Shown: positions 1-7,817, counted from the stretch's first letter. The stretch is 10,668 bases of DNA from Rodentolepis nana (GCA_900617975.1 UZAE01013634.1:9873-20540), one strand, 5' to 3'. The notes: generated from the letters alone by a model not told the origin. Made by a program: numbers and translations.

Positions 1-478
1 AGTTTGTTTACCATTTAAACTCATTAAGCCCAAAATTTAGTATTTATGCTCCATTGTTGACTGGTTCTTGAAAACATTGGACTTAATATTGAAATTGGAA
101 ATATGTGAAATAATGCAGTTTACAGTGCGCCTGAAAATGCATATAGAGAATATGGAAAAAATTGTAAATGGTGAATGAAACGTGAACTCCACTTCATTTC
201 TCGCAGTTAAAGTGTCATAAAAAATTATCGTTTAATCTTTTTTATTTGTTTTTTGTAATAATTGGTCTAAAGTTAGCACACTTTTGTGGTGTTCCCAGTA
301 CTGCATTATTTCCAAATGAATGACAAGTGTGTAACTTCCGTCGACACTGTTTGATCACAAAATGTCATTCAATACTGCTCAATTTTTATTTAGGTAACAA
401 GTAAATGATAAAAAGAGCATGAAATTTGGTTGGAAATGCATAAAAGCAACCTAACTTTTTAGCACATTATATTTAAAA
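1..478. other. AT-rich non-coding stretch
   Basis: No open frame of useful length, splice-bounded exon or RNA gene is visible on either strand. The stretch ends where the first target-site duplication of the SINE-like element begins. Confidence 0.5.
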
Positions 479-499
479 TAAATAAATATTGAAAAAGTG
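479..499. repeat. Left target-site duplication of SINE copy A
   Basis: This 21-bp segment (TAAATAAATA followed by TTGAAAAAGTG) is repeated exactly at 771-791, on the other side of the element. Part of the match could be microhomology with the TAAA-type tail of the element, but the TTGAAAAAGTG part is unique flanking sequence, so a true duplication of at least 11 bp is secure. Confidence 0.85.
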
Positions 500-770
500 G
501 AGAGTACGATAGACTTACCTCCATGTTGACAACGTTTACTCATATGGCAAAAAGTCTAGAAACCGGCAGTTGACTTCTCATTTCAAACTACCATGACCTC
601 AATGTATGTCATATTCGACTCCTTCCCCCAGTAGTCATCTTATCTTTTCTCTGGCTTTGTGCCTGCCTGTCCCCTCTCGAAGTTTTATAACTTTGATGTT
701 TCTCCCCTCTGTGAAACCCGAAATCAACTAAAGGGCCAATGATAACTATCGAAAAGCCTGGCATTTGATA
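500..770 (+). mobile_element. SINE-like retroposon, copy A
   Basis: A 271-bp insertion bounded by a perfect 21-bp direct repeat. It shares ordered blocks with five other copies in the window: head CGATAGACTTACCTCCA, then CCGGCAGTTGACTTCTCA, CAAACTACCATGACC, TGTATGTCATATTCGACT, GTGAAACCCGAAATCAAC, and the end GCCTGGCATTTGATA followed by a TAAATAAATA tail. It carries no protein, and its size and simple-repeat tail fit a non-autonomous LINE-mobilised element. I could not find convincing pol III A and B boxes, so a tRNA origin is not claimed. The length of the perfect duplication suggests this is one of the younger insertions. Confidence 0.85.
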
Positions 771-791
771 TAAATAAATATTGAAAAAGTG
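771..791. repeat. Right target-site duplication of SINE copy A
   Basis: Exact partner of the 21-bp segment at 479-499, directly after the conserved 3' end of the element. Confidence 0.85.
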
Positions 792-944
792 AAATTTAAC
801 TTAACCATATTAGGCACTTTCATGTTAGCTTTTAAGTCACTGGCTTCATTGACCTGATTTCAGTTAGAAAAGTTGCAAATAGATGCAGTTAACCCGATCA
901 AAATTTGCATTGAATCAACTGGTCAACAATCTCTAAGTATCATG

Positions 945-1254
945 CCTATTTATTTATTTATTTCAAATGGCAGACGTTGTGATAGTTGTCATTAGCCCTT
1001 TAGTTGGCTTCGGCTTCACAGAGGAGAGGAACATCAATGTGAGAAAAATTCGAGAGAGAGAGAGAGAGAACAGAAGAGCGATTCACAGATTTAAAAGAGA
1101 CAGACAGTCACACTATGGTAGATGAAAGGTGAGATGAATACTGTGGAAGTGGTGGAATACGACATACAGTGAGGTCATGGTAGTCTGAAGTCCGAAGTCA
1201 ACTGCCGAATGAGTATACGTTGCCCAGGGTGCAGGTAAGTCTACCCCAAACCCT
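945..1254 (-). mobile_element. SINE-like retroposon, copy B (reverse orientation)
   Basis: Same family as copy A on the minus strand. On the + strand it begins with the reversed tail (TTTATTTATTTATTTC), then the reverse complement of the GCCTGCCATTTGA and TCAACTAAAGGGCTAATGA blocks, and ends with the reversed head (CAGGTAAGTCTACC). An 8-bp repeat GTATCATG lies at 937-944 and 1255-1262 and may be the target-site duplication, though it is short. An internal (GA)9 run sits at 1052-1069. The reversed head presents CAG|GTAAGT on the + strand, a consensus 5' splice site upstream of the prohormone gene. Confidence 0.82.
1052..1069. repeat. (GA)9 microsatellite inside SINE copy B
   Basis: Nine uninterrupted GA units. 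Other copies have short pyrimidine-rich stretches at the equivalent place, so this is probably a local expansion after insertion. Confidence 0.9.
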
Positions 1255-1262
1255 GTATCATG

Positions 1263-2040
1263 GATATAAATTCAGTAATAAATCTGCGATACCAATTCAG
1301 AGAAGATGAAACCGAAAATCCTAAATAAAAGAAACTGCATTCCTCACAGATGCATGAGGATTTCGTGAGTTAAAAAAGCGCTCAGCTACGTATTTTTAGT
1401 TGAACTAATCTTTTGTTTTTTACTATTCCTATTCAGAAATATCCCTTCAATTGACGCTTGATAATTTGAAGCTTTTGATGTCCAGTTTAGTTGGAAATTA
1501 ATTAATGCGTCATTGTGATGATAAAGTATACGAAATCTCCCTTTAGATTACTCTGGATAATTCCGAATATTTAAAATTTTTAATTTATGAAACAGTAAAG
1601 AATGCAATCGTAATTTTGAAAAGAGATTCTAAAATTAACTTTATAACTCAATCTGCCGTGCATTTATGCGCTACCGCGATAAAATACTGCAAAATCTTTC
1701 CTTACACAGGATATCATAATAATTTCTACGTTTCTTCTAATTAAAACAAAGCAATTTAAATAAACTTTTGCATGATTCTACATTGAAATTTATAAGTACC
1801 TTAAAATGTAACTTATAGGCCAACTTATTTAAATTCATTACAACCAAATTCGCTTCTTTTCATTGACTAAGCATCCCAAAAATGATGTCAAATACTGCCT
1901 TAAAACATCAGATGATACTCACAAGTAAATATAATGGAAAAAAGGAAAATGTGTGTTGGTTGTTATCTTTCTCAACTAATTGGACAAATGCATTTCCTAT
2001 TGGACAATTTGTCAAGCCAATCAAAATTGACCAGTTTCCC
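1263..2040. other. AT-rich non-coding stretch upstream of the prohormone gene
   Basis: No supported gene. A 63-codon open frame at 1882-2073 has no coding look and runs through the TATA box of the next gene, so I regard it as chance. The region is probably upstream intergenic or regulatory DNA, but no specific site can be named. Confidence 0.45.
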
Positions 2041-2048
2041 AATCTGTC

Positions 2049-2055
2049 TATAAAA
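2049..2055 (+). promoter_or_regulatory. Candidate TATA box of the prohormone gene
   Basis: TATAAAA lies 140 bp upstream of the start codon at 2189. The usual spacing of about 30 bp would place transcription start near 2080 (GACAGAAG), which is only a weak initiator match. It is followed by a strong 5' splice site at 2094 and a matching acceptor at 2141, so promoter, intron and coding exon are in consistent order. TATAAAA is common by chance in AT-rich DNA; the consistent layout is the main support. Confidence 0.45.
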
Positions 2056-2093
2056 TGTGGGGTGGAGAAATAGTGTGACAGAAGTGTTAAGAA

Positions 2094-2141
2094 GTGAGTT
2101 TGACCAGCTTCTCATTATCAAATATAATTTTCAAATTACAG
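2094..2141 (+). other. Candidate 48-nt intron in the 5' UTR of the prohormone gene
   Basis: The segment starts with GTGAGT and ends with TTTTCAAATTACAG, both good matches to spliceosomal consensus. Removing it leaves no ATG before the one at 2189. At 48 nt it would be close to the minimum size for a spliceosomal intron. If transcription starts at about 2080, exon 1 would be only about 14 nt, which is unusually short, so the real start may be further upstream or the intron may use another donor. A second possible acceptor lies at 2169-2170 (CTAATTTAG). Confidence 0.4.
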
Positions 2142-2188
2142 TCATATTGAATAGTACACCTCTAATTTAGATTTTGTAAATTGCCAAA

Positions 2189-2446
2189 ATGATCGTTGCA
2201 CTTCTGATTTTGGGCTTTCTTGCCGTTGATTCCTTCTCCCTGAGGGTAGAACAAAATCCACCTTCTCACCCCCAAGCCGAAGATGATTACGATTTGCACG
2301 ACGATCTGAGATTTATCCATGCCCTCAAACGAAGATCTGGCTATATCCTTGTTCCCGAGGAGGAGCTTGCTGCTTTGTTAGCGGAAGAGAGACGTCTGAA
2401 ACGTTCCAGGTCTCCTATTTTCCATGGACTTTTGGGTAAACGTTAA
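2189..2446 (+). CDS. Secreted neuropeptide/peptide-hormone precursor with C-terminal amidated peptide
   Basis: This 85-residue precursor has a classic prohormone layout. Residues 1-17 form a signal peptide (MIVALLILGFLAVDSFS) with likely cleavage before Leu18. Residues 18-46 are an acidic spacer rich in Asp, Glu and His. Lys-Arg-Arg at 47-49 is a convertase site, residues 50-70 are an acidic linker peptide, and Lys71-Arg72 is the next site. Residues 73-82 (SRSPIFHGLL) are followed by Gly83-Lys84-Arg85 and stop; Gly would become the C-terminal amide after removal of Lys-Arg. Arg74 could give a shorter SPIFHGLL-amide. The start is supported by an in-frame TAA at 2177-2179 just upstream and by the good context CCAAAATGA. 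The product would be secreted from neuroendocrine cells and presumably act on a receptor, by inference. The FHGLL-amide end is not one I can place: it resembles neither FXGXR-amide tachykinins nor YXFGL-amide allatostatins closely enough. The last codons also contain GGTAAAC, a possible splice donor, but the Gly-Lys-Arg-stop ending makes a complete gene more likely. Confidence 0.82.
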   Translation: MIVALLILGFLAVDSFSLRVEQNPPSHPQAEDDYDLHDDLRFIHALKRRSGYILVPEEELAALLAEERRLKRSRSPIFHGLLGKR

Positions 2447-2545
2447 GGATAAGGTTAATTTACGCGCTATCCCCATATGTTATCCCTCCCCCGTCATCCC
2501 CTTCATTTATTTAATTTGTATACATAAGTAAAAGTGAGTTCCCTA

Positions 2546-2551
2546 ATTAAA
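2546..2551 (+). terminator. Candidate polyadenylation signal ATTAAA
   Basis: This is the common variant of AATAAA, 100 bp after the stop codon of the prohormone gene, and is followed by a T-rich tract at about 2559-2595 that could act as the downstream element. It would give a short 3' UTR. Confidence 0.5.
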
Positions 2552-3181
2552 GGTACATTTACTTTTATCTTTTGCTTTTATCTTTTTATTTTATCCAGCA
2601 TAATGCGACACATGGATATTTTTTAATATTTGATAAATACGTTAGCTAATGCAATTATTTCCCACTGTTCCTTGAAAGCATTTGATTAGTTTCTATTAAT
2701 TTAATTCGATATTTCATAAAGAAATTAGAAATTTCGCACTGGTACATCTCTAGTTGGGATTTTGAAGGTTGCGCTATTTCTTGCCTTTGTTTTAATTTAG
2801 TTTCAAAAATGGCAACAATTTAAATTTTGCATATTCACAGACTGTGTTTATTAATATACAATATATATTTGAAAAAATTAGTAATCAAATGGAGGTCAAT
2901 TGAACTCTTTTGTAAATTAATGAGAATAATACGCGAAAGCTAATATTTCTAAATGGGACAATTTGAAATGACACAACACTATCATTGGATCAAGATGTTG
3001 TTAGTTTTTTAAAACAAGATGATTTTCACTATCAAAGATAGTTTAGAATAGGTACTACAGTCCCACTTTAATTAGTGCAAATTATCAAAGTTTTTTTGGA
3101 AAAAATTCTTATTGTTTTTAAAATTAGATAGTTGTCTAAGATCAAAGGTTAATTATTTTTTTCAACCTTAACTATTGCCAG
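2552..3181. other. AT-rich non-coding stretch
   Basis: No open frame or repeat copy is visible. It ends in a pyrimidine-rich tract and CAG (3156-3181) that could be the acceptor of the candidate exon starting at 3182. Confidence 0.4.
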
Positions 3182-3337
3182 TGTCAACTAATTTCACCTA
3201 CCGATAAGGCTTTATTTTCAAACAATGAAAATAAAACTTCCTGTAGAGTTCAGAGGTGGCTGCACTTCGTGTTTAAAATGCCCAAAAAAGGCCATTTTCC
3301 AAGTGATTCTTTGCCGTAGATTAGTTCACAGATTGAG
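3182..3337 (+). other. Candidate exon, unknown gene (first of a pair)
   Basis: The segment is bounded by a pyrimidine-rich acceptor ending TATTGCCAG and a strong donor ATTGAG|GTAAGC. In the frame starting at its first base it is open for 45 codons (beginning CQLISPTDKALFSNNENK, later MPKKGHFPSDSLP) and then meets TAG at 3317-3319. After the stop the frame runs through the splice into the fully open next exon. A second frame, from an ATG at 3224, contains a Cys-rich stretch (GGCTSCLKCPKK) and continues across the junction into the +2 frame of the next exon, stopping there. It may be a pseudogene exon, a real exon in the second frame, or chance. No family is recognised. Confidence 0.28.
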
Positions 3338-3399
3338 GTAAGCGAGGTTAGTAGTTCATGGTGGGATGAGATATTTGAAATTGTCTTTTCAAATTACAG
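3338..3399 (+). other. Candidate 62-nt intron
   Basis: It begins GTAAGC and ends TTTTCAAATTACAG. The last 14 bases are identical to the end of the candidate intron at 2094-2141. Size and ends fit a short spliceosomal intron. Confidence 0.35.
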
Positions 3400-3489
3400 A
3401 ATGCGTGTCACAAAAAGGGAAGGAAAGCCGACAAAGCTTGCAGCATGAATAAGAGCTCTGTCGTAACAGAAGAGGAATTCTTTCTTGAG
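3400..3489 (+). other. Candidate internal exon, unknown gene (second of a pair)
   Basis: These 90 bases lie between a good acceptor (TCAAATTACAG) and a fair donor (CTTGAG|GTGAAT). In one frame the whole segment is open: 30 codons running NACHKKGRKADKACSMNKSS and then VVTEEEFFLE. It is lysine-rich then glutamate-rich with two cysteines. Its GC content is about 43% by hand count, above its surroundings. The other two frames are closed. It would be a symmetrical phase 0-0 exon. No domain is recognised, and it does not join in frame to the candidate exon at 6231 without another exon between. Confidence 0.33.
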
Positions 3490-4749
3490 GTGAATTGAAA
3501 ATATAGACAAATCGGGTAAAGGTAATAGTGGAGATTGAGTATTACTTTCAAATATCAAATTAATTTTGAATGATAAAGAATGCTAAGATGTATTAAAATG
3601 GTTGTTAGATGATTAATTATGAGTTTTGAAACGTATCCCACCATTTGACATATTGCTCTTGCTTACAAATACTTGAATAGAGGGTACATTGCTGCAAAAA
3701 TACACACTCCAATCAGTGAAACGATAGGTAATGGCCTATATTTACTCAAATGTTTACTCTGAGATTATAAGCTGACTCGATCAAAATAGGCTGTAATATG
3801 ACCTAAAAAAATTAAAAAAATAGAAAGTGAGGGGTGGGGTGGGGTGGGGTGGGGGGTTTCAAGTTTATGGGATACCTTTTAAGCCAACGTATTGGTTCAA
3901 TCTTATCGGGATACCGAGAAAAGGACGTTTAAATCAAAAAAACGCAAAAGTACAGATTCATTTCCGATCAGGCAAAATTAGTCCTGATTAGAAAACGGTC
4001 AAATGAATGCGAGCAATTGGTATATGAAATAAATATCCGGAAATAATACAGAAAACCAATTCCTCCCTCAATAAAAATTCAGGCAACAATTAAATGGTAG
4101 TAAAGTATAGATTGCATTATAAAAAAGTAAATAACTCAACAAATTCTGCATCGTATTTTAAGTCATGATTGTATTTTATTTAAGTTAAAATAGACCGCAT
4201 AGCCTTTTCACATAATTGTGAATTTCAAAGGAAGCAATGCTTATTTTGAGCAAAAATAAAAAATAATATTTTTTTGAAAAAAAACTGTAAAAATAACTTA
4301 TGCATGTTAGAATATAGTAAGTCAATTCGTGGAAAATAATTAGTAAAAAGCAGTCAAGTGTTAGGGCAGTGAGAACCGTCAATTTAAAATAAAAAAGTAA
4401 TCCATTGTGTCATACTTATAAAATGGCTCTCTGAGTACACATTTCATTTACAAAATTCATTTTATTAATCTCTAAGGTTTCAAGATCAGCTACGAACTGT
4501 GAAAGTCAATTATTTAAATAATTTAAATAAGGAAATTCTATGTTTTTTTACATATGGTCGATAAAATTCACAGCTTTCACTGGTCTTTACTGAAATTTGA
4601 AATCTCGTTATTTTGTGTTCCGCTTGTTATTTTATGCAAAACTAAATAAATGCACCTTATGACAAAAATAGAGCATTTGAAAACAGAGGTGAACCAAAAT
4701 TCAAGCGATGCGTGGAAGTTGGCAAGAGATGAATGCCATATTCCTATTT
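3490..4749. other. AT-rich non-coding stretch with one G-rich array
   Basis: Apart from the GGGGT array at 3831-3856, I see no gene or repeat copy. A 65-codon minus-strand frame at 4185-4382 is low-complexity Phe/Leu/Ile/Tyr-rich, which A-rich DNA produces by chance. A 14-bp palindrome ATTATTTAAATAAT lies near 4510. Confidence 0.45.
3831..3856 (+). repeat. (GGGGT)4 plus G6 array, G-quadruplex candidate
   Basis: Four perfect GGGGT units are followed by six G. Five runs of four or more G with single-T loops match the standard G-quadruplex rule on the + strand. It stands out in AT-rich DNA. It resembles some telomere-type repeats but is far too short and is internal, so it is best called a simple repeat. 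Confidence 0.9.
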
Positions 4750-5050
4750 GGGGTGTGCGATAGACTTATCTCCACGTTGTGCACCGTGGGCAACGTATTC
4801 TCATACGTCGAGAAAGTATATTAACCGGCAGTTGATTAATGACTTTAAACTAAAATGGCCCCAATGTATGTTATATTTGATCACTTTCACAGTACTCACC
4901 TCACCTTTTTCTCTGTCTGTGTATCTGTCTGTCTCGTTTATATCTGCGAATCACTCTTCTATTCACCCTCTGAACTTCCTATGACGTCGATATTCCTCCT
5001 ATCTGTGAACTAAAGGGCTGATGATATCTATCATAATGCTTGCCATTTGA
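4750..5050 (+). mobile_element. SINE-like retroposon, copy C
   Basis: Same family as copy A: head GGGTGTGCGATAGACTTATC, then GGGCAACGTATTCTCATACG, AACCGGCAGTTGA, TTTCACAGTACTCACCTCAC, GTGAACTAAAGGGCTGATGAT, and the end GCTTGCCATTTGA. It is full length at the head. The TAAATAAATA tail is missing or replaced by AAAACTACTTC, and no clear target-site duplication remains, so it is probably older than copy A. An 83-codon frame inside it (4733-4984) is part of the repeat and is not a gene. Confidence 0.82.
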
Positions 5051-6230
5051 AAAACTACTTCAATATTGTAAGTTTCATGAAGATCTGATATGAATTGAAT
5101 GTAAACAAGCGAATTTACATTAGATGCACAAATCTTTTACTGATGAAATTGATCCTCGCAACACAGTTCAAAATTTTGATCCAGTCTGGTGTTAAATTTC
5201 TACTGTGCAATCCTAAATTCAATCCTGCTTCACAAAAATAAAGACAGAAATGAGGTTTTCTGAATGATAAACTATCATCTTAATTCTAAAATTCCTAACA
5301 TCTAATTAGAAAATTTCATAATTCTCATTGTATCGTGTATTCACGATCCAATAGACTCTTAATTGTTAGCGTTGCGTTCTTGCTGTAAGGTTTAAACCCA
5401 ATTTGCAAATTCTGCAGAATATTGTAAAAAAGCGCATTTTTTGAATTTGAATCTGAAGTGGCAAATAAGAAACAATTATGGGCATTGTTAGAGCATCGGG
5501 TTAAGAAAGTGATCACTAAAATTCGCCAATGTTGATCAAAATGTGTGGGTGGTGGGGTGGGGGGAAGAGTGAGTTCAGGTAAAAATATTCAAGACCTCTA
5601 ACGAGCTTAACTTCAACAAGAATATTTGGGAAAATTTTTAATTTAAATCTTTTTTTCAATTTGCCGTAAATAAATTTTTAACAAAATTAAGCATTCCATT
5701 TAGTGGTCCTACGTTAATGATAATTTCATTTCGAAACGGGGTTTCCTTACAACAGTAAAGAGCAATTTGGGGCTAAATTTCAATCAAAGGAATTTATTTT
5801 TCGTCAAAGATAATCTGTTTATGCATTAGTATTTTTTAAAATTTGCAAAAAAATAAATCAAATTTTAACTAAAAAGGAGTTAACTTATCGGTGTGCTTTC
5901 TTCCCTACAGAGAAAGGCATCTTTTTTATTTAAAATGTTTAATGAATCAAAAAAATGAGACAAAGTCCTTTAGTCCGTGTTCATTTATGTGATTCAAATT
6001 TGCAATCACGAATTTTTAAAAATTACTTAAAGTCCTTTTACTTTGAACTCTGTCTTGGGGTAGATTTAAAAAGCATATTTTTTTAAAATCTTCTAAGAAA
6101 CCCAATGAACGCAAAAATTCTCGAAAATAATTGCTTTTAAACGGTAGTTAATTGCATTTTATCTCATACTAAGCATGCAAATATTATTTTTTCACAAAAT
6201 AACCCCGTAAGACGTGAAATTTACTTTCAG
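5051..6230. other. AT-rich non-coding stretch
   Basis: No supported gene. A 63-codon minus-strand frame at 5325-5516 has no coding look. A strong acceptor-like tract (TGCTTTCTTCCCTACAG) ends near 5909, but the sequence after it closes quickly in the frames checked and has no clear donor. A G-rich run lies at 5547-5564. The end (TTTACTTTCAG) is the acceptor of the candidate exon at 6231. Confidence 0.4.
5547..5564 (+). repeat. G-rich run
   Basis: GGGTGGTGGGGTGGGGGG is an isolated purine tract in AT-rich DNA. It has G-quadruplex potential if the last run is shared, but is weaker than the array at 3831. Confidence 0.7.
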
Positions 6231-6421
6231 GTTTACTCAGTTCCTCTCTAAGTGAAATTATTGAGCATCTGGTGAGAACTGTGGGCCCTTGTGGTGAGCA
6301 CTTCAAATACGCCTTCTTAATGCGTGGAAGGCAGAACATTGCTATCTATTCAACGCTTGTTGTCGATTTGAGAAGGGACTTCTCTGTTGATCTAAGCTCT
6401 CTCACTGGCCTTTGGAGAAAG
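6231..6421 (+). other. Candidate internal coding exon of an unidentified gene
   Basis: This 191-bp segment lies between an acceptor (TTTACTTTCAG) and a good donor (AGAAAG|GTGAAG). One frame is open throughout: 63 codons beginning LLSSSLSEIIEHLVRTVG, continuing PCGEHFKYAFLMRGRQ and ending LSSLTGLWRK. GC content is about 45% by hand count, well above the flanks, and the residues are balanced (Trp, Cys, His, Arg, Gly all present), unlike random AT-rich frames. Entry phase is 1 and exit phase is 0. The open frame runs on past the donor into low-quality sequence before a stop, as expected for an exon followed by intron. I do not recognise the family. The helix-like start followed by HFKY and alternating hydrophobic strands loosely recalls Tctex1-type dynein light chains, but the match is too weak to name. 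Partner exons were not found with confidence. Confidence 0.42.
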
Positions 6422-7438
6422 GTGAAGTATGTCGAATTTATTTGTTGCTCTTGTTTTTTTTGACATAAAATGTTTTAAAGATCCTTCTGGTCTTTTTTTA
6501 TGGTGGAATAAAATTGGTCGAGTTATTTAACCTGCCAGCACGCTACTTTCTCAAAATTTTCCCCATATATATCCCAGCTTAAGCCACTCATCGTTCGATG
6601 TACTTTTAAATCAACGCGAATTTAATTGAAAAAAATATTAACTAAGTCAAGTGGATTGACATTTTAATTGAAATTAGGAAACTGGAACACTTAAAACTAT
6701 AAATAAGACAGACAGGAGACTTAAAAGAAATAATTCAATTATCAATTAGGAGTTGTAAGGTAAAAATAACCGTTGATAAAGTACGTACAACTATTTTGGC
6801 ATTTTTAAACCAAAATATCGTAACTTGTGAATGCAAATATCTACACTCTTTTGAAGCAACTCAAATCCTCGTAACGATGCCACTTCAGTAGACAGTCGAG
6901 GAAGAATTGAGGAATTAAAATACGTGATCAATGGTTTTCTCTCAAGTCTTCTGTCACTATTTATATCACACTTAGATATTTGACTAGTATTTGAACGAAT
7001 TTTTACTATTGATATAATAAAGCATAATAATTTAAAATTTCTACCCAGTTTACTTGCTTATCATTGGTCATTGCGCCTATTGTAAACAATTAAATTAACT
7101 ATAAATAAGGTGAGGTTAAATGTTCGTTTGATGTTTGATGTCGATGGAATTAATTTATCTCTGCAGTAAGTTTGGCCATAACTTCCACAATTAATTAACC
7201 GTGTCCGTTAGCGTAGATTCAGAATTGCTGCAGGGTGGGTCAATGGAGTTAATTATTAAGGACAACTCGGAATGCCACCCAAATTTTGTGGATAACATAT
7301 ATTCCACGTCAGTCAATTTAGGCTTTCATTAATAAATTAACCCAAAAAATAATAAATGTTGAGAATTCTTTCTCTATAAGAAAATTTGTTTTAATTCAGC
7401 TCGAAAGTAGGATTTTTAAGTGACTTGTCACATATCTT
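6422..7438. other. AT-rich non-coding stretch
   Basis: No gene or repeat copy is visible. It may be intron of the candidate gene at 6231-6421, but no convincing next exon was found. Confidence 0.4.
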
Positions 7439-7457
7439 CCCCCCTCCCCCTCCCCCC
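7439..7457 (-). repeat. C-rich run (G-quadruplex candidate on the minus strand)
   Basis: The + strand reads C6 T C5 T C6, so the minus strand has long G runs with single-base loops. It directly abuts the rearranged SINE copy and may have grown from its C-rich internal part. Confidence 0.75.
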
Positions 7458-7460
7458 AAT

Positions 7461-7616
7461 CTGTGGAAGTAGTCGAATATGACACGTGAGAATCACTCTT
7501 CTGTTCCCCATCCCTCGACTTTTTATGTCTCCTATTATCCTCCCCCCTCCGTGAAACCCGAAGTCAACTAAAGGGCTAATGATGACAATCATAAAGCCTG
7601 CCATTTGACATAAAAA
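7461..7616. mobile_element. SINE-like copy D, rearranged with an inverted 5' segment
   Basis: The first 25 bases or so (CTGTGGAAGTAGTCGAATAT and on) are the reverse complement of the middle of the family (ATATTCGACTAC..CACAG). From about 7490 the sequence is forward: GAATCACTCTTCTGTTCCCC, CTCCGTGAAACCCGAAGTCA, ACTAAAGGGCTAATGATGA, GCCTGCCATTTGACATAAA. The head of the element is absent. An inverted 5' piece joined to a forward 3' half is the pattern left by twin priming during LINE-type reverse transcription, though a later local inversion is also possible. No clear target-site duplication was found. Confidence 0.7.
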
Positions 7617-7660
7617 TGCTGTTCCCTCTCAGTATCGACATCATTCGCCTTCTCCCTGAT

Positions 7661-7674
7661 CTCTCTCTCTCTCT
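7661..7674. repeat. (CT)7 microsatellite
   Basis: Seven CT units in a longer pyrimidine-rich stretch between SINE copies D and E. The 93-codon open frame over this stretch is a low-complexity Ser/Leu/Pro product of the pyrimidine bias and not a gene. Confidence 0.85.
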
Positions 7675-7817
7675 TCCCATTCCTTTCCCGTTACCTCCCC
7701 AAAAATACTTCCAATGGTTCAATATGCACGCTGTTCCACTGTCTATCAATCTTCTCTGTTATGAAGGACTCTTGCCATCTAGTAGTACCTTTTTAATGAG
7801 CACTAATTTTTTGGAAG

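Noticed and set aside
1882..2073. 63-codon + frame starting MMSNTALKHQ
   Set aside because: Composition of a chance frame, no signal or domain, and it runs through the TATA box of the prohormone gene.
3831..3856. Internal telomere-like repeat
   Set aside because: Only four units, no other telomeric sequence; better described as a simple G-rich array.
4185..4382. 65-codon minus-strand frame
   Set aside because: Low-complexity Phe/Leu/Ile/Tyr-rich product of A-rich DNA; no splice or promoter context.
4733..4984. 83-codon + frame
   Set aside because: Lies almost entirely inside SINE copy C and shares its sequence with other copies.
5325..5516. 63-codon minus-strand frame
   Set aside because: No coding composition, domain or bounding signals.
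5910..5955. Possible exon after a strong acceptor-like tract
   Set aside because: The frames examined close soon after it and no good donor follows; a terminal exon is possible but unsupported.
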